Origin: Sarocladium kiliense
Lineage: Eukaryota > Ascomycota > Sordariomycetes > Hypocreales > Sarocladiaceae
Direction: 5' to 3'
Assembly: GCA_030734395.1 (NCBI GenBank)
Contig: JAUZTG010000034.1
Span: 1,240,001-1,304,000 of the forward strand
Length of the DNA stretch: 64,000 bases
Positions within the stretch are counted from its first letter, which is position 1; every line of letters begins with the position of its first letter. The position numbers and the translations under genes were made by a program. Positions 35,476-48,600 of the stretch are shown here, in pieces. A model generated the notes under the pieces. It was not told the origin of the DNA, ran no database searches, and was given only the letters and a program-made list of their open reading frames with translations.

Positions 35476-38400
35476 GCCACGACAGAATGCAAGTCGCGGA
35501 GAGCAAAGGGGCTCAGGATGGAGTATGTACAACTATAGAGCCAGCTTTGGAAGGGAAAGTTGGCTACACTATTGCTTCTTACAGGCCAGGTTGGACTGCT
35601 GAGATTGGAGTTTCCGAGGAGGGTTGATTACTATAGGGAGCAACAATGTTAAGTTCTGGGCGTTCTTTCGATACTATGAACGGCATGGTTATTCGCGTGG
35701 TGATGTTGAATTGTTCAAGGCTTTGTGATCTGAATTGGTACGTATTCAAGGCATCTGCCAGTCGGCCACAACATGATCATAAGCTCGAACGCGTTACCAG
35801 CACTGAATAGTGAGGATCGCAACCTTGTGGCGCGAGACGTAAGTTCACCGATGGGCATCTGCCCGTCCTGGAGCTCGACGACGTTCCAATGACCGTTGTC
35901 TAGGCTTCTTGAGTATCTTAAACCTAGTCGACTATCTGTTTCGAGGCGACTGCTTCCTCAGTATAGCTATGGGCATGGCCCCTCGTAGCCTTGGGTCTCA
36001 TGATGAGCTGCGCGGGTCAGCCGCCCGACACTGTCAACGCCGAAGCTCATTGACAATGTGATTGGTGATCTGTGCCTCCTCTGCTTGATGAGCCTGTACA
36101 CTCAGCATCGCCAGCTTGCCAGTTCTCACATGGTCCGATTGTCGAATGTCATTGGGTATCGCGCCCGCTGAAGGTCTGGGCATTGGCTTGGGCTGGCGAG
36201 GCTTGCTCGGCGCGGCACTTGCCGTCTGGGCTTTCTTACAGGGGGCTTGTCAAAGAACAGAGTTCTTGTCATTCCTGCGTATCAGCCGAGTGTTGGAAGG
36301 GAACGTTGACCGTCGCTGCTGTGACGCTATCATGAGCCTCAGTCGCAAAGGGCATCACGGTCGAGCGTCAACTTTCACATGCTTAGAGATCACCAATAAT
36401 ACAAGGTAGCCGTTTCAAAGCGGAGCAAATCATGACTGTACAGCCTGCGACGTGTCTCGCGCGCTTTTCATCGGACCAGATCTGAGAAAATCCTACTGAC
36501 ACAGCCAGGTTCTTCAAGGACCTTTTGACAGGCCAAATCTCTCGGCGCCGAGCGTTTCCCCCAATTTTCCCTCTTTAAAGGGTCCTTTCCACTGGGAAGG
36601 TTCCGAGAGCAGAAAGGATGGAGGGATCTAAGAAAAGAGAAAGAAAGAAAGAGAGGAGACAACACCCGGAATGAACATTGGTCTTGGCTGGGACTTGACT
36701 GCGGTCCTTTTGATACTTGGCGGCCTTGGGATCGCGTGAGTGGCGACAGGCGCTTGTCTGTGCCTCATGACATGACTTGTTCTGGAGAGTTGTCTCGAGA
36801 CGTGGATCTACTGGATTTGTAGCGAGATGAATTGTGAAATTCCGACGTTCGTACAGTGGAGTTCCGATCAGGCCTCAAAGAGCTGGCTATGATGTATCAC
36901 TGGAGCGCTTGTCAGACTTCCAGGGAGCACTGGGACAGGAAGATAAGTTACTGGCCGCTGATAAGGGTCGTAGTACTAAGGCTGCAAGTTGTCTCGACTC
37001 TGTACAATGGGATGTCGATCTATATCATGGCTGAAAGGATGGGTTGCGTGCAGTAGAGTCCAATGTCTTCAACAAGGTCTTTGCATCGTGCTCTAGAAGA
37101 ACTCCAGAAAGCTTATGATACTATCAGCTGGACGCAGACCTCCAAGACACGAACAGAGAGTCGACAATCTACACGAACCATGGTAAGGCTATCGCTTCGC
37201 ATGGCACCGTTGTGGCAGGCAAAAGAAGGCAAACACCCAGCAAGCACTTGATACTCTCCTGCCTGCCTGCAGAATCGGCAAAAGCGGAGTCCAGCCAAGA
37301 TTAGAATTATGAAGCACAGATCAACAGATTTGACAGGACCACTCAAAGGAGAGAAGATGGTTGTATTTCTTCATCTTGCCCACTTGAGATGTAACGTTAG
37401 GGAAGAAGGGGGTTGTCCGCGTGATGAAAGGGAGGCGACCCAGGCAAGGAATGTCTTCCTGGATGGCACCACCTTTAGGACTCCATCGTCCAATGCGAGG
37501 CTGGGAAATACAAAGCAGCAAGGAGATTGTCCAGGTTGTGTCTTCTGTTATCAGAGCCAGCCAGGGTGTGGCCTTCTGGCTCCTCTGGCTCCTAACTCGG
37601 ACTGTAGCCCAGTCAGACTACGTAGATTATTGGCACACGCATCTTCGGCAAGGAAGCAAGCAAGCAGCATCGTCGCTCTTCAGCCAAGAAGAGTTGAGAA
37701 GCTAAATGCCTGCAGCCCACCCTTGCACGACAAGCCGAAGCCATCCAAGTCAGTGGCTTGCCTTGCCTGATCCACAGGGAAGACCCCGTCGTCCAATATC
37801 TCTTACGAAAGGCTTCACCACTCAGGCGGTATCCATTCTCGCAAAGGTCGCGGCTCCAGGATTCTCATTTCTGTTAATAATAAGCTTAAACACAGAGTAG
37901 GCGCCCCGTCTTCCTAAGCCGGCAACGGCGCAGCGCCCCTCAAGCCTAAATCCTCCCTCCCTCCGCTCTCACCAAAAGGTCCCCCCCCCTTCTCGCACCT
38001 GTGCTCTGCTACACTCCTTACGAAACACTGGATTTTTCCCTCCTGGTTTGTTCCTTGAGGGCTTCTGCTGCACAAGGCGAGCTTCTAGCGCCGGCAGCTT
38101 AGGCGCAATCGGGAAGGTGGCTGGCCCAGAGGGTGCTTGGGGATGGGCAAACGCCCTCGTCGCCTTAAGAAGGCCCCCCTGTTCTTGGGGGATCCCCTTG
38201 CTGTGTCGGGGCTTCGGGTGATTTTATGCGAGAGGAAATACGCCGAGTTGGTGATCCTGGGCGATGCTGGTGGGCTACAGACTGGGGCGCGGCGTTATTA
38301 TTAGGACATTGCCGACCGACCGTCTCCATACGAAGCAGGTCGAATGATAAGATGCAGCGAGGCCGCCCGTTTGGTATCAGCGACAGAACTCTGCTTATCG

Positions 38401-40016
38401 TCTCTTGATTCGCGGCTGGCTAGGCGATCAACCGAATCCTGCTCGGGTGTACATACATGCGTGTATCTCCAGCAGACAGAAGAGAAGGGATCAGGTTTGT
38501 CCCCTCTCCTCCTTGGCAGGCTCTAGAAAAGATCTAGCTTCGCGCTCGACTGCTTGGCCCTCGGCCGGCTGTTTTGCATGCCAATCCTTTCTCCGGTTGG
38601 CATGAGCATTGGCATACGGCACACGATCGGTTGGCAAGCCACCATGGCTTGTGCGACGGACCGAGGAGAAGCATCTGAAGAAAGATGTTGAGGTTGAGCA
38701 TAGGTGCCTACAAAGCTGTAAACCAGTGTGATGGGCAGTAATCCACCATGACGCCGTATACGATCCTAGTTTCTAAACTAACCTCGTATACTACAATCCT
38801 TCCAGTCTCCTTCTTATCGACGAAGCAACACCCAGAAGCAGCGGCAATCGCCTGGTTCCTTGGCTTGCTCTGCACACTCGTTCCAATCCACTCAACCACC
38901 CCTGCCTTTCCCCCACAACTGGCCGTCTTTTGTTCCCACCGGAGACCATGCCTCGGACGTAGTGTAGTGGTCCATGCGCCGGCCGTGAAAGAGCTCAGGG
39001 CAACCCAAGGTGGTGGGCCAGGATCTTTTGCATCAGGTGCTGGCACAGGGCAAGGCCGTGTGTGGAAGGAAGGGAAGTCGCTATCAGGGTTCAGCGGGAC
39101 AGTGTCAGGAATGTAACTCGACTTCTGCGGGATAGGGGATCAAGGTTGTTGGGCGTGGTTATACTTGAGGTTAGACAACATCAAACATACACAGATACTG
39201 GACAGAGTGCAATTGAATGAAGAGAACAGCGTATCGACTACATAACATATACTTCCGTCTAGAAGATGCCCAGCCATCTGGGCATACCTGACCCCGGAGA
39301 CAAACACATGGCATGGCTGGCGTGTACGACAAGACAGTAGCAGCACCGTCTCCAGTCCTTGGCTGCAGGTCTCACTGCACACTGGCACCGCTATCTCTCT
39401 CTCGATCTGCCATCAACTGCGTCCAATATTCCCAATCCCATATTCCCGTTGAGCCCAAGACTTTGGCCCATTGATAGCCGCTCGTTGACTCTAACTGTAA
39501 CCCTTCCTCCTCCTCCCCGAGTCCACACACACCCGAGATACTGCTTCCCTGTCCACGCCCCCCGGAGCCAATCTCGTTGCTACGCTACGCTTCTTTTCTC
39601 GCCTGTCTCCGCTTAAAGAAACCCTCGTTCGCCTCTTCCGAACATGGCAATCCAGTAGCCAAGCCAAGGCTCTTGGGCCCGCTGGGTACAGGACAGGAAG
39701 CTGTTTCTGTTGTACGACCCAGCCCTGAGGGAGCCATGGGAAAGGGATCGGCCATCACGCGTCTGGGGGGAGCATGCCATTTTCCCTTTTTATTTCTCAC
39801 CTGGTTCGCCTCTGTAGACCGCGTTCGTAGAATAAGTCACATATAAATCCCCCCATGGCCCAGTTCACCGTCTCACACCCCCCTTCCCTCTCTTCTTCTC
39901 GTCTGTGCCCTAGCCCAACCTAAGTTGAGCCTCAGTCTTGTGGTCTGGCTTTTCTTCTTTTCCTCTTACCTACATTAAACCTTTCTTGACGCTGTTCAAG
40001 AAGGCTCACCGTCAAG
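35476..40016. other. Long gene-free region upstream of PTR2
   Basis: About 4.5 kb without a supportable gene; frames up to 153 codons (37309..37770) show no family features. It includes GATA-type hexamers at 38346-38351 (GATAAG), 38394-38399 and 38813-38818 (both CTTATC). The 200 bp before PTR2 are pyrimidine-rich. It is probably an extended promoter and leader of PTR2; a non-coding transcript cannot be excluded. Confidence 0.45.
38346..38818. promoter_or_regulatory. GATA-type sites upstream of PTR2
   Basis: Three GATAAG/CTTATC hexamers at 38346-38351, 38394-38399 and 38813-38818, 1.2-1.7 kb before the PTR2 start. They fit nitrogen control of peptide uptake, but single GATA hexamers also occur by chance. 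Confidence 0.3.
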
Positions 40017-42028
40017 ATGCCTACCGGTGATTACCTCGATGAGGCCATCGGTGGCGCTGAGCTCAAGGCCGGCGCCATGGATGAGAAGAAGAACTCGCTT
40101 GCCATGGCCCGCGACCGCGCTGCTTCCGTCTCTGGATCTACTGTTCCTGATACGATGCCCACGGAGGAGGAGCTCCACACGCTGCGCCGTGTGTCGCACA
40201 AGATCCCCGTGTCTATCCTGACCATCGCCTTCATCGAGCTTTGCGAGCGTTTCTCCTACTACGGAACGACCGTTGTGTGTAAGTGATTTCCCACAACACA
40301 CTTTTTATGCATTTTCTTGGCCCGTTACTAATCCCGCGCAACAGTCACCAACTACATCCAGCACCCTCTGCCTGAGGGCAGCGAGAACACCGGACGCAGC
40401 ACCGACCTTCCTGGTGTCCTCGGCATGGGCCAGCAGGCTTCTACCGGTATTACCACTTTCAACCAGTTTTGGCAGTACACCATGCCGCTTTTTGGTGCCT
40501 ATATTGCCGACGCCTACATGGGGCGTTACAAGACCATCAACTGGGCCCTCGGCATCGACATCATCGGCCACCTCATCCTCATCATCGGCGCTCTCCCCCC
40601 GGTTATCGCCCAAGGCAAAAGCGGCTCTATCGCATGTTTAATTCTTGGTATTCTCATCATTGGAATGGGTACTGGAGGATTTAAACCAAATGTCAATCCG
40701 CTTATCGTGGAACAGCTTGGTGAGATGAATATTCATGTTAAAACGCTGCCTTCTGGGGAGCGTGTTATCGTGGATCCAGCCGTCACCATCGAGCGCATCT
40801 ACATGTGGTTCTACTTCTTCATCAACGTCGGAGCTCTGATTGGCCAGGTTACTATGGTCTACGCTGAGCAATATGTCGGCTTCTGGCTGTCCTTCACGCT
40901 CCCTACCGTTATGCTGTGCATCTGCCCAGCAGTCATGGCATGGGGTCGCAAGAGGTACATCCGCCGTCCTCCTCAAGGCTCCAATCTCGGCCCGGCATTC
41001 AAGCTCTTCTTTTTCGCCCAGAAGGGTCGCTGGTCCATCAACCCATTCGAGACCTACCGCCGCCTTCACGACGGCACCATGTGGGACAACGTCAAGCCTT
41101 CTCGCATTGCCCCTGAGCACCGCCCTAGCTGGATGACCTTCGACGACGCCTGGGTCGACGAAGTCCGCCGTGGATTCAACGTAAGAACCATACCCAACTA
41201 TCTTTATACTTCTGAGCACATCTAACCCTCCTCTAGGCTTGCGTCGTCTTCTGCTGGATTCCTCTCTTCTGGCTCTGCTACAACCAGGTCAACAACAACC
41301 TCGTCTCCCAAGCCGCCGTCATGGAGCGTCACGGTGTCCCCAACGACATTCTCTCCAACCTCAACCCCTTCGCCCTGCTCATCTTCATCCCCCTTAACGA
41401 CCGTGTCATCTACCCCGCTCTCCGCAAGGTCGGCATCCGCTTCACTCCTATCAAGAAGATGGCCTCTGGTTTCTTCGTCGGTTGCTCCGCCATGATTTGG
41501 GCTGCCGTTGTCCAATACTACATCTACCAGAAGTCCGAGTGCGGTTGGAACGCCTCTGGTGACAAGTGGAGTGAGGAGGAGGGTAAGATGGTTCGCTGTG
41601 ACCCTGCGCCTATCAACGTCTGGGCGCAGACTGGCTCATACGTCCTCGTCGCCCTCTCCGAGGTCTTCACCTCCATCACCTCCCTCGAGTACGCTTTTTC
41701 CAAGGCCCCCAAGAACATGCGTTCCATGGTCCAGGCCGTCGCTCTCTTTATGACTGCTTTCTCCGCTGCCATTGGCCAGGCTTTCACCTCCCTCGCCCGT
41801 GACCCTACCCTGGTCTGGAACTACACCTGCGTTGCCTGCCTTGCCTTCTTCGGTGGCTGCTGCTTCTACCTCCAGTTCCGTCACCTCGACAAGATCGAGG
41901 ATCAGCTCAACGCTCTTCCCGAGGGTGTCAAGATTGGCAGCGTCGACGAGGAGAAGCGCGTCGACCTCGAAGAGGAGAGGCGTGCTCACCCAGAGCAGGC
42001 CCCTCCCGCTCCTCACACCATCTCTTAA
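40017..42028 (+). CDS. PTR2: Di/tripeptide transporter PTR2 (POT family)
   Basis: Three exons, 40017..40278, 40345..41180 and 41237..42028, giving 629 residues. A proton-coupled importer of di- and tripeptides in the plasma membrane. The first helix carries the POT signature ELCERFSYYG; the MGTGGFKPNVNPLIVEQ motif follows helix 5. Further landmarks are FYFFINVGALIGQ, the NPFETYRRLHDGTMWDNVKPS loop, QVNNNLVSQAAVMERHGVPND, FIPLNDRVIYPALRKVGI and the late YVLVALSEVFTSITSLEYAFSKAP. The C-terminal tail is acidic. All splice joins are in phase and the length is normal for fungi. The long upstream region has scattered GATA sites. Confidence 0.95.
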
Positions 42029-44261
42029 GCTGTTAGCTTTTAGAAAAGGGCTTGTGTTTTAAGCTTCGTTATGGCTAAGGGAGTTGTTGTAGAAGTTGGG
42101 AGGATTTATGAATTCTCGTGATACCAGATCTTTAAGACAAGCGACGGCCTTAGTGCGTTTGCATAGAGTGAATTGAGCTTTTGCATACAATTCGCGGCTC
42201 CCTCGTGACATACTTGCGCTCTGGTAAATATCGCTGTGGCGAAGCGTAGCTATGCCGCCGGCGGGGTGAGAAGTAGCAACAAAGTATAGCTGGGTCTCCT
42301 GTATCAGGAAATGGAAGAGTTTGAATTTTGATTCGCCCAACTCCTGCCGTTAACCTCTACTGTTCTTACTCTTACGAAATCCGTCGAGATCTCAGTAATC
42401 TGATTTGACGTAAAAGGGTATGCCACGGGGGCGTGGTGAACATTTCCTAAGACTTACACCCAAATGTTGCTGATTATAACTTCGCCCATCTCTTGAGCAG
42501 CGTGCCACTCCCCTACAAGTGTATGCGTTATTGGAAACCGCATAAGTTCTTCTGGTCCATAACTTTTGAGGATCAGGAGCGCCGTGTAGTGGTTAAGGTT
42601 CAAGTTGAAGCCTGTAAAGCTCTTGCTTGGTCTTTCCCAGATTGCATATTCCTTATCAGGGGAAGACCCTGTGGTTATCACACCAGCCGCCCCATCTCCT
42701 CCCCTCCATACTTGTAAGATCCACAATATCCTTGTCCCATCGAACGTTCGCTTCACTCCTCGGTCGTGACCTCATATTTCTACAGTTCTTATAATATAGA
42801 GAAAGCATCTAGCCAGCCCACAACTACGTCCTGAAAGTCCTTGTCCTGATCGCCTACGACGGCGATGAGATGTACGACTCCTATGATAACAAGGACAATC
42901 AACTCTCCCTTCGTCATGACATCTCCCACGTCATCTCAAGGACCCAATCTAGAATGGCCCGGGAAGATCCCCATGCTTACCTTGCTCCCCGCCTCCCCCG
43001 TATCTCTCGATGTGGGGGTCCCCAGACCGACAAAGTATGAGGACGCGACATCAACCATACTCTACCTCTAGCAGCTCATCCTCTATCAGGAATTCAATAC
43101 TCACAATGAGAACCAAATACATTGTTAGCTCGTATTCTGGCCATTGGCTTGATACTATTTCTTAGAGTGAAAGCATACCTTAACCCGTAGCCTCATCGCA
43201 ACCATCCCGCCGTCCCACACCCCGCCTTCGGCACCGCCCGCAAGCTTCCCTCCCTCCCCCCCAAACCCCCACGTCCTTGTCTCGCCCATGATGCCAATGA
43301 TAACAAGCAATGATTCTCACCTTCCTTTTCTTCTACCTTTCGCACATGAGCTGCCCTGACGCACAAAGATTCCTTCCTTTCACAGAACTCTGAAAGGAGA
43401 TGAAGTCATCACCTCCCTAAAGCGTCGGCCTCCGCCACATGTACGTTGTTCAAGTCCACGCCGTTCCCTTCCTCAACCTCACATACCCTAACCTTGTTCC
43501 TCGGGAGAACTTCTCGACGATTCTTCGACTTTGCAGACTTTCGATCTGTCTCCATGGTTCCACGGCGATCGTCGAATGACTCCTCCACGCCTTGTACCTA
43601 CACCATCGCCGTATTCTGAACCTGGCTTGGATGCCATGTTCGTCAAGTATGTAAGCTCGGAGAAGCTGCTTGCCGGCCACCCTTACGGCCATCATCTCCT
43701 TTCCCCTTTCCTGCCGTCTACGGCAAGATGATTTCTGCATCACACGCAAGAAAGGAGCATTCAACGGTTTTGGGTGGTCATATTCAATTGCCTTCCCTTT
43801 TCTACACTAAAGCTGACGATGTATCGTTTATCATCGGTAAGTTTCTTCCGCTTTGTCGCGCGATAATGGCCTCAGCTGGCCAGCTCAAATCGAAGCCCAG
43901 ATGTAGGCAATGTAACTTTTATGTTTGGCCCCCAAATACCCCTTTTCCTGATATGCCCTAAACGCCGAGAAAATGATTGGGAGAATATTGTGAAAGATTG
44001 ATGAAATGAAGATCGGAAAGAAGAGAGCGAATACAGCTGACAACTTCCCAGATCATAGAACCACGCCAGGCAACCCTGCAGTTGTCGCCCGAGATAGTTC
44101 GAGTTGACGGATGGGTCGCCTCGATGTTTCCGCAGAAAGAACGGGAGCGCTTGAAGACATCAAATCGGATGCAATCGCTTGTTGCGTGGCCGCAATGCTG
44201 CTGACAACGCAATGGTCACACCAATCAATGATGCGGAGTTTCGTCCGGTGGCACAAGAAGC
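42029..44261. other. Gene-free spacer between PTR2 and nmrA
   Basis: About 2.2 kb between two gene 3' ends. Short frames on both strands near 43.4-43.9 kb (for example 43450..43764 minus) lack recognisable domains. I see nothing else. Confidence 0.45.
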
Positions 44262-45692
44262 CTAGGCAAGCCATTCCTCCTCATCACGCCTCTGTCCGCG
44301 CATCACGAGACCGTCATCGTCATCGTCGGAATCTTCGTCGTCGTCCTGGAGATTAAGCTGCTCAACTTGTGTGGCCGTCGCATCCACTCGCTCGTCGTTT
44401 TCGTCCTTCTGACTCTCTTCGTCATCGAACATCCAAGTGAGACCATTGGCCTCCTCCTCCAGAGGGAACATCTCTCGGGCGTACTCTTCCAGACCTCGAG
44501 GTCCCTCCCACAATTCAAGAGCCTCGCTTGGGCAGCTAATCTCGAGCTTCGGATCGCCAAAGTACGGGGGTTGCCTCTTCGGATCCTTCTCCTTAGGACT
44601 GAACAGCTTCTCCAACGCTTCGAGCTGCTCTCGATATCCAGCAGGAATGCGGACGCTAAGCTCAATCGGCCCTCGCTTGTACCGCACGGGACGTCCGACA
44701 CCTTTCGAAAACAGTCGGCACGCTTCCCTCGGTGAAAGATACTCATACGCCAAAGCGACCCTCTCGTTGTGCCATTTGGAGACACCGTCCTTGAAGATCT
44801 GGAGGATCGCTGGGCCGACGTCATGCTCGGCATCTAGCCATGGCAGCTTGGCGTCCTCGTGGAATGGTGCTTGCCAAACGAACGAGCCATCTCTCTGAAG
44901 ATCCATGCAGAAAAGAGGGTATCGCAGGGAGGTGAAGTTGTTGTTGTAGATACCAGTGTATACAAAGGTGGCAGGAAGCTTGAGCTCGCGCACATATTGC
45001 TCGACCTTGTGCTTGGCTGCCCAAAGTGGTAGTGAGGGCCACTGTGAGTTGTATGCGCTGTGATCGGGCATGGAGGAGTAAACGTAATGTTGGATGCCAG
45101 CTTTGGCAGCAGCATCTGCAAGCGCCTTGCCGATTTGAATCTCATCACCGTAAAAGGTGGTGTTGATGAAAGCAAGCTGAGCGCCGCGGAAAAGATTGGT
45201 GATGAGCTCTCGGTTGACGCCTACGCCGGGGAGTGGCCCGTTTTGGGTGACATCCTCGTTGTCCTGCGTCGGCTTGTGCCGGGTGTACAACTCTCCCACA
45301 AAAACGGTCACATTGGGATTGGAGGACACCTCTGTGGCAATGACGCCCTCGAGATTTCTCAGTTGAGCGCGGACATGGTAGCCAACAGCGGTGGCGACGC
45401 GGATGAGGGAAGCAGCCTGACGGCCACTTGCATTGATGACAGCGATGGTCTTGTCTGGATTCGACATGAATCTCTTGGGGGGGCGGAAGGTCAGAGAGTT
45501 GTTTCGGGAGCTGGCGAGAGGCGAGGATTCGGAGTAGGAGGAACGCGAATGTTTGTGCTGCTTGCGGTTTGCAGATGCTTCTTGTGTGAGGTGAATGGGG
45601 ATCGTGCCTGCGACAGGACCGCCGTTGATCTGAGCAGGCATAGCTTTCGATTCTGGTCGGGCGGCGGCAGTGGTAATGAGGGAGGGGGACAT
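44262..45692 (-). CDS. nmrA: Nitrogen metabolite repression regulator NmrA/NMR1
   Basis: An uninterrupted 476-residue protein. NmrA is a Rossmann-fold, SDR-like sensor that binds NAD(P) and restrains the GATA activator AreA/NIT2 when good nitrogen is present. The nucleotide-binding start is TIAVINASGRQAASLIRVA. It continues with LAFINTTFYGDEIQIGKALADAAAKAGIQHYVYSSMPDHS, ATFVYTGIYNNNFTSLRYPLF, LPWLDAEHDVGPAILQIFKDG and the late EEYAREMFPLEEEANGLTWM. Unlike the short Aspergillus form it has about 75 extra N-terminal residues (Ser/Arg-rich), an insertion after VFVGELYTRH and an Asp-rich C-terminal tail. The frame is open upstream to 46025; the start at 45692 is a choice, and the Met before SNPDKTIAV is the other candidate. 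Confidence 0.92.
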   Translation of the reverse strand: MSPSLITTAAARPESKAMPAQINGGPVAGTIPIHLTQEASANRKQHKHSRSSYSESSPLASSRNNSLTFRPPKRFMSNPDKTIAVINASGRQAASLIRVATAVGYHVRAQLRNLEGVIATEVSSNPNVTVFVGELYTRHKPTQDNEDVTQNGPLPGVGVNRELITNLFRGAQLAFINTTFYGDEIQIGKALADAAAKAGIQHYVYSSMPDHSAYNSQWPSLPLWAAKHKVEQYVRELKLPATFVYTGIYNNNFTSLRYPLFCMDLQRDGSFVWQAPFHEDAKLPWLDAEHDVGPAILQIFKDGVSKWHNERVALAYEYLSPREACRLFSKGVGRPVRYKRGPIELSVRIPAGYREQLEALEKLFSPKEKDPKRQPPYFGDPKLEISCPSEALELWEGPRGLEEYAREMFPLEEEANGLTWMFDDEESQKDENDERVDATATQVEQLNLQDDDEDSDDDDDGLVMRGQRRDEEEWLA

Positions 45693-48600
45693 GGAGTGCT
45701 GGCAAGGACGAATGAGCGGCGATCCGAGTGTCGGGGAGCTAGGCCGATGCAAAGCAGCAGTCAGCAGCAGCCAACAATGACGGAGCGCAGCAAAAACGAC
45801 CAGGAAGCACTGAAGTCGAGGCCGGGTCCAGGGCGCGTTGATGCAGTCGGTGGCTTCGCGCAGATGAGCGATCGACGTGGCGGGGCAGCAGCGATAGGGC
45901 GAGGGGCAGCAAAAGCCTGACGAGGGGCTGCAGGACGAATACGATGCGATGCGCGAGGGTTTTAGGATCCAAGGCTGGCTCGAATTGGTCTGATGGGAGT
46001 GAAGAGAGAAGCTGGGAACAACCAACTACTGCGCAGAGGCTCGGCCGTGGTATGTCGTACTTTGAGTTTGGTTTTAAGGTATTGTGTGCTTGCCAGTCCG
46101 GCTGATGTGTTTTGGGGCCCTGGTCAGGTCACGGCGTGTGCTATGGAGCGCAGTACGTAAAAGCAATGTACGGCGGCGGTCCGAGGACGGCGGCGGGACT
46201 GAGAGCGAAGTCACAAAAATTGGACCAGAAGATGGTTTGCGCTTCAACGAAGGGCCCGGAGGGTCGTGGACTTTTCGGGGTGCAGGTTTGCGCCACGAGG
46301 ATGATGAAAATGGCGGGCGACCGAAAGACCGGGGGGAGGAGGGGGGGTGGGCTGTCGTGGGTGGATGTGGGTGTGGGCGAAAAGTTGATGGAAGGATGGA
46401 GGTGTGTTGAAAAGCGGTGGAGATTGGTGATCGAAGGGGTTGCTGAGAGGCGAGAAGGGAGGCGAAGAATAAGATGGAGGAGAATGACGATGGATAAAGC
46501 GCAAAGGGAGAAGAAGAAGATGGAGAAGAGATTTCGTGAGGTAAAGGCGACAAAGACGGAGGAGGGAGTAATAGAGGAGGGTCTCTCTTCCTATATCGGG
46601 ACGGTTCTTATCGCGGGGTCGGGTAAGGGAAGGAGCGATGGAAGGCGAGGAAGGAAGGAAAGAGGCTGGCGGGCTGACGGGAGAACAGGGACGAAGAAAA
46701 GTTCTGAGTCAAGATGCCAGGCACGGCTGTTATCAGTGCGCCGATCGATGCAAAGAGATCCTCGAAAGTCAAAAGTTCGACGGAGGCATGTGGTCGGACA
46801 ATTTCCCACACTGTTGACCGGACGGATGCGATATGCTGGGGAACATGGACGATGGGGCCGATAACCCCAGGTCAAGCAAAGAAGAGGAGCAAAGCGAGAT
46901 TGCGGGGGAGGAGAAGAATGGAGTTGATGCAGGGCGTCGCAATCACGAGAATCAATAGAGCGAGTGAGCGTTGCGTTTGCTCTGGCGGTTTGGAGGAGAC
47001 AGCGAAGAGCAATTGGGCAAGCGTGAGGCCTGGCCGAGGCTGGGGCTTGGTGTTGATAAGGGAAATGACGCCAGGGCGGAGGTGGTGTAGGTAGCGGATA
47101 CTTGCTGTCACTGGTGAATTGCGTGCTAATAATGCTGTCTTCCGTCCACAGCCAGCAGTACCTAGTACCGCGTCCGCCTTATCACTCCGACTCCGGCTTT
47201 GGCCTTGACCACCACCACCACCACCATCAGTGCATATGGCTGCCCATGGCCGCATTCATTCATTCGATCACCATGGTTCGCATGGCACCCAATATACAGC
47301 CCAGCCAACCCCTGGCATTACCGATTGATTCTTTCCTCTTAGCCCTCTGCCCTCCAGATACACGATACCCTCTCTCACACACGGACCCTGTGCCACCTGC
47401 CCTTATCAGGGGACGTCTGTCGTGCACCTTTGTATTTCCCCGGCCGATGTCCTGCCTTATGCGACGGCCCGTGATAAGGGTTATATGGTGGCATTCCATG
47501 CGGCAGGTCGTCTCGTGCCCATGATAGTGCGAATGGCTTTCATTCCACATTCCACATTGTTCTCGTCTATCAATCATGTATGGCCAATATCGAAAAGGAG
47601 ACTGAACACCAGCCAACAGTACCTGAGGTGGTCACTATAGCCACCCCCTCCTCCACCCTGGCGATGATGCCCCTCATTCACCCATCTCACTCGTCCTCTT
47701 GGCTGCCCTCCGCCCGTCAGGCTTCTGCTCCTCCTCCTTTCCTCCCCTCCTCCTTCATGCCACCACCGCTGCTTCCTCCTCTTAAAGTTACCAGACGCAG
47801 CATAGTCCGGGGGTGGCTACCTTAGTATCCAAACGCCACATCCTCCCAATCGTAGCAGCATGTCGACGCCTTATCCCCCAGCATCCAATCCGACTGTGCC
47901 CTATCAATGAACACATTGTACTGATTCGACTGTCTTCATTGCTTCTTCGCCCGCCTTATCAATCTCACCTGGGTATTGGTTGGCCTCGCCGCAAACGGAA
48001 GACGGCAAGCCACATTGCGCATCACCCTTGTCACCCAATCGCCCCATGACGAGCGTCCGGGCTGACATTGCATCACTGATACTGCTGATACCGATACCTG
48101 CTTCTCGCCAAAATACGGATTCCCATCCTCGCCCAACCACACACATATCAGATCCTAGCCCACGCCCTCGGCCACCGTTCCGCTACAGGCCGAGATAAAC
48201 CCATGTTAGCCAGGTAATTTAGTTTAGTTTATGGAAGCGTGGCATTTCTCTTTTTTTGGCCTCTTCATTTTTCTTCCTTCCCATGCCCCCCCAGTGCAGA
48301 GGCGGACCCCCCTCCATTAGGTAACAGCTTGGCCCGCGCTTCCAGTCAGAAAATTTTACTGCGATTCCATTTCTCATCTGCCTTACCCTCACGATACCCC
48401 TTCTGCCCTATGGGCTCCCAACCAACCAACCCCGCCAGCCCTCGTTATCTATACTCCATATCAGTAATCTCCTCTTTGGCTACCCTCTCCTTTCACGATG
48501 GTTTCGTCCCGAACTCCCACTTTCCAGAGGAGTAGAAAATCTAGACGAGTCCTTTTGCACACCACGTGCAGTGTCCTCGTGACCATAGAGGTCCCCGCTT

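Noticed and set aside
45060..45920. 286-codon plus-strand open frame
   Set aside because: It lies antisense to the nmrA coding region and shows no domain; it follows from codon bias on the other strand.
46112..46864. 250-codon plus-strand open frame
   Set aside because: It arises from a purine-rich tract that suppresses stop codons; composition is Lys/Arg/Gly/Glu-rich with no recognisable fold.
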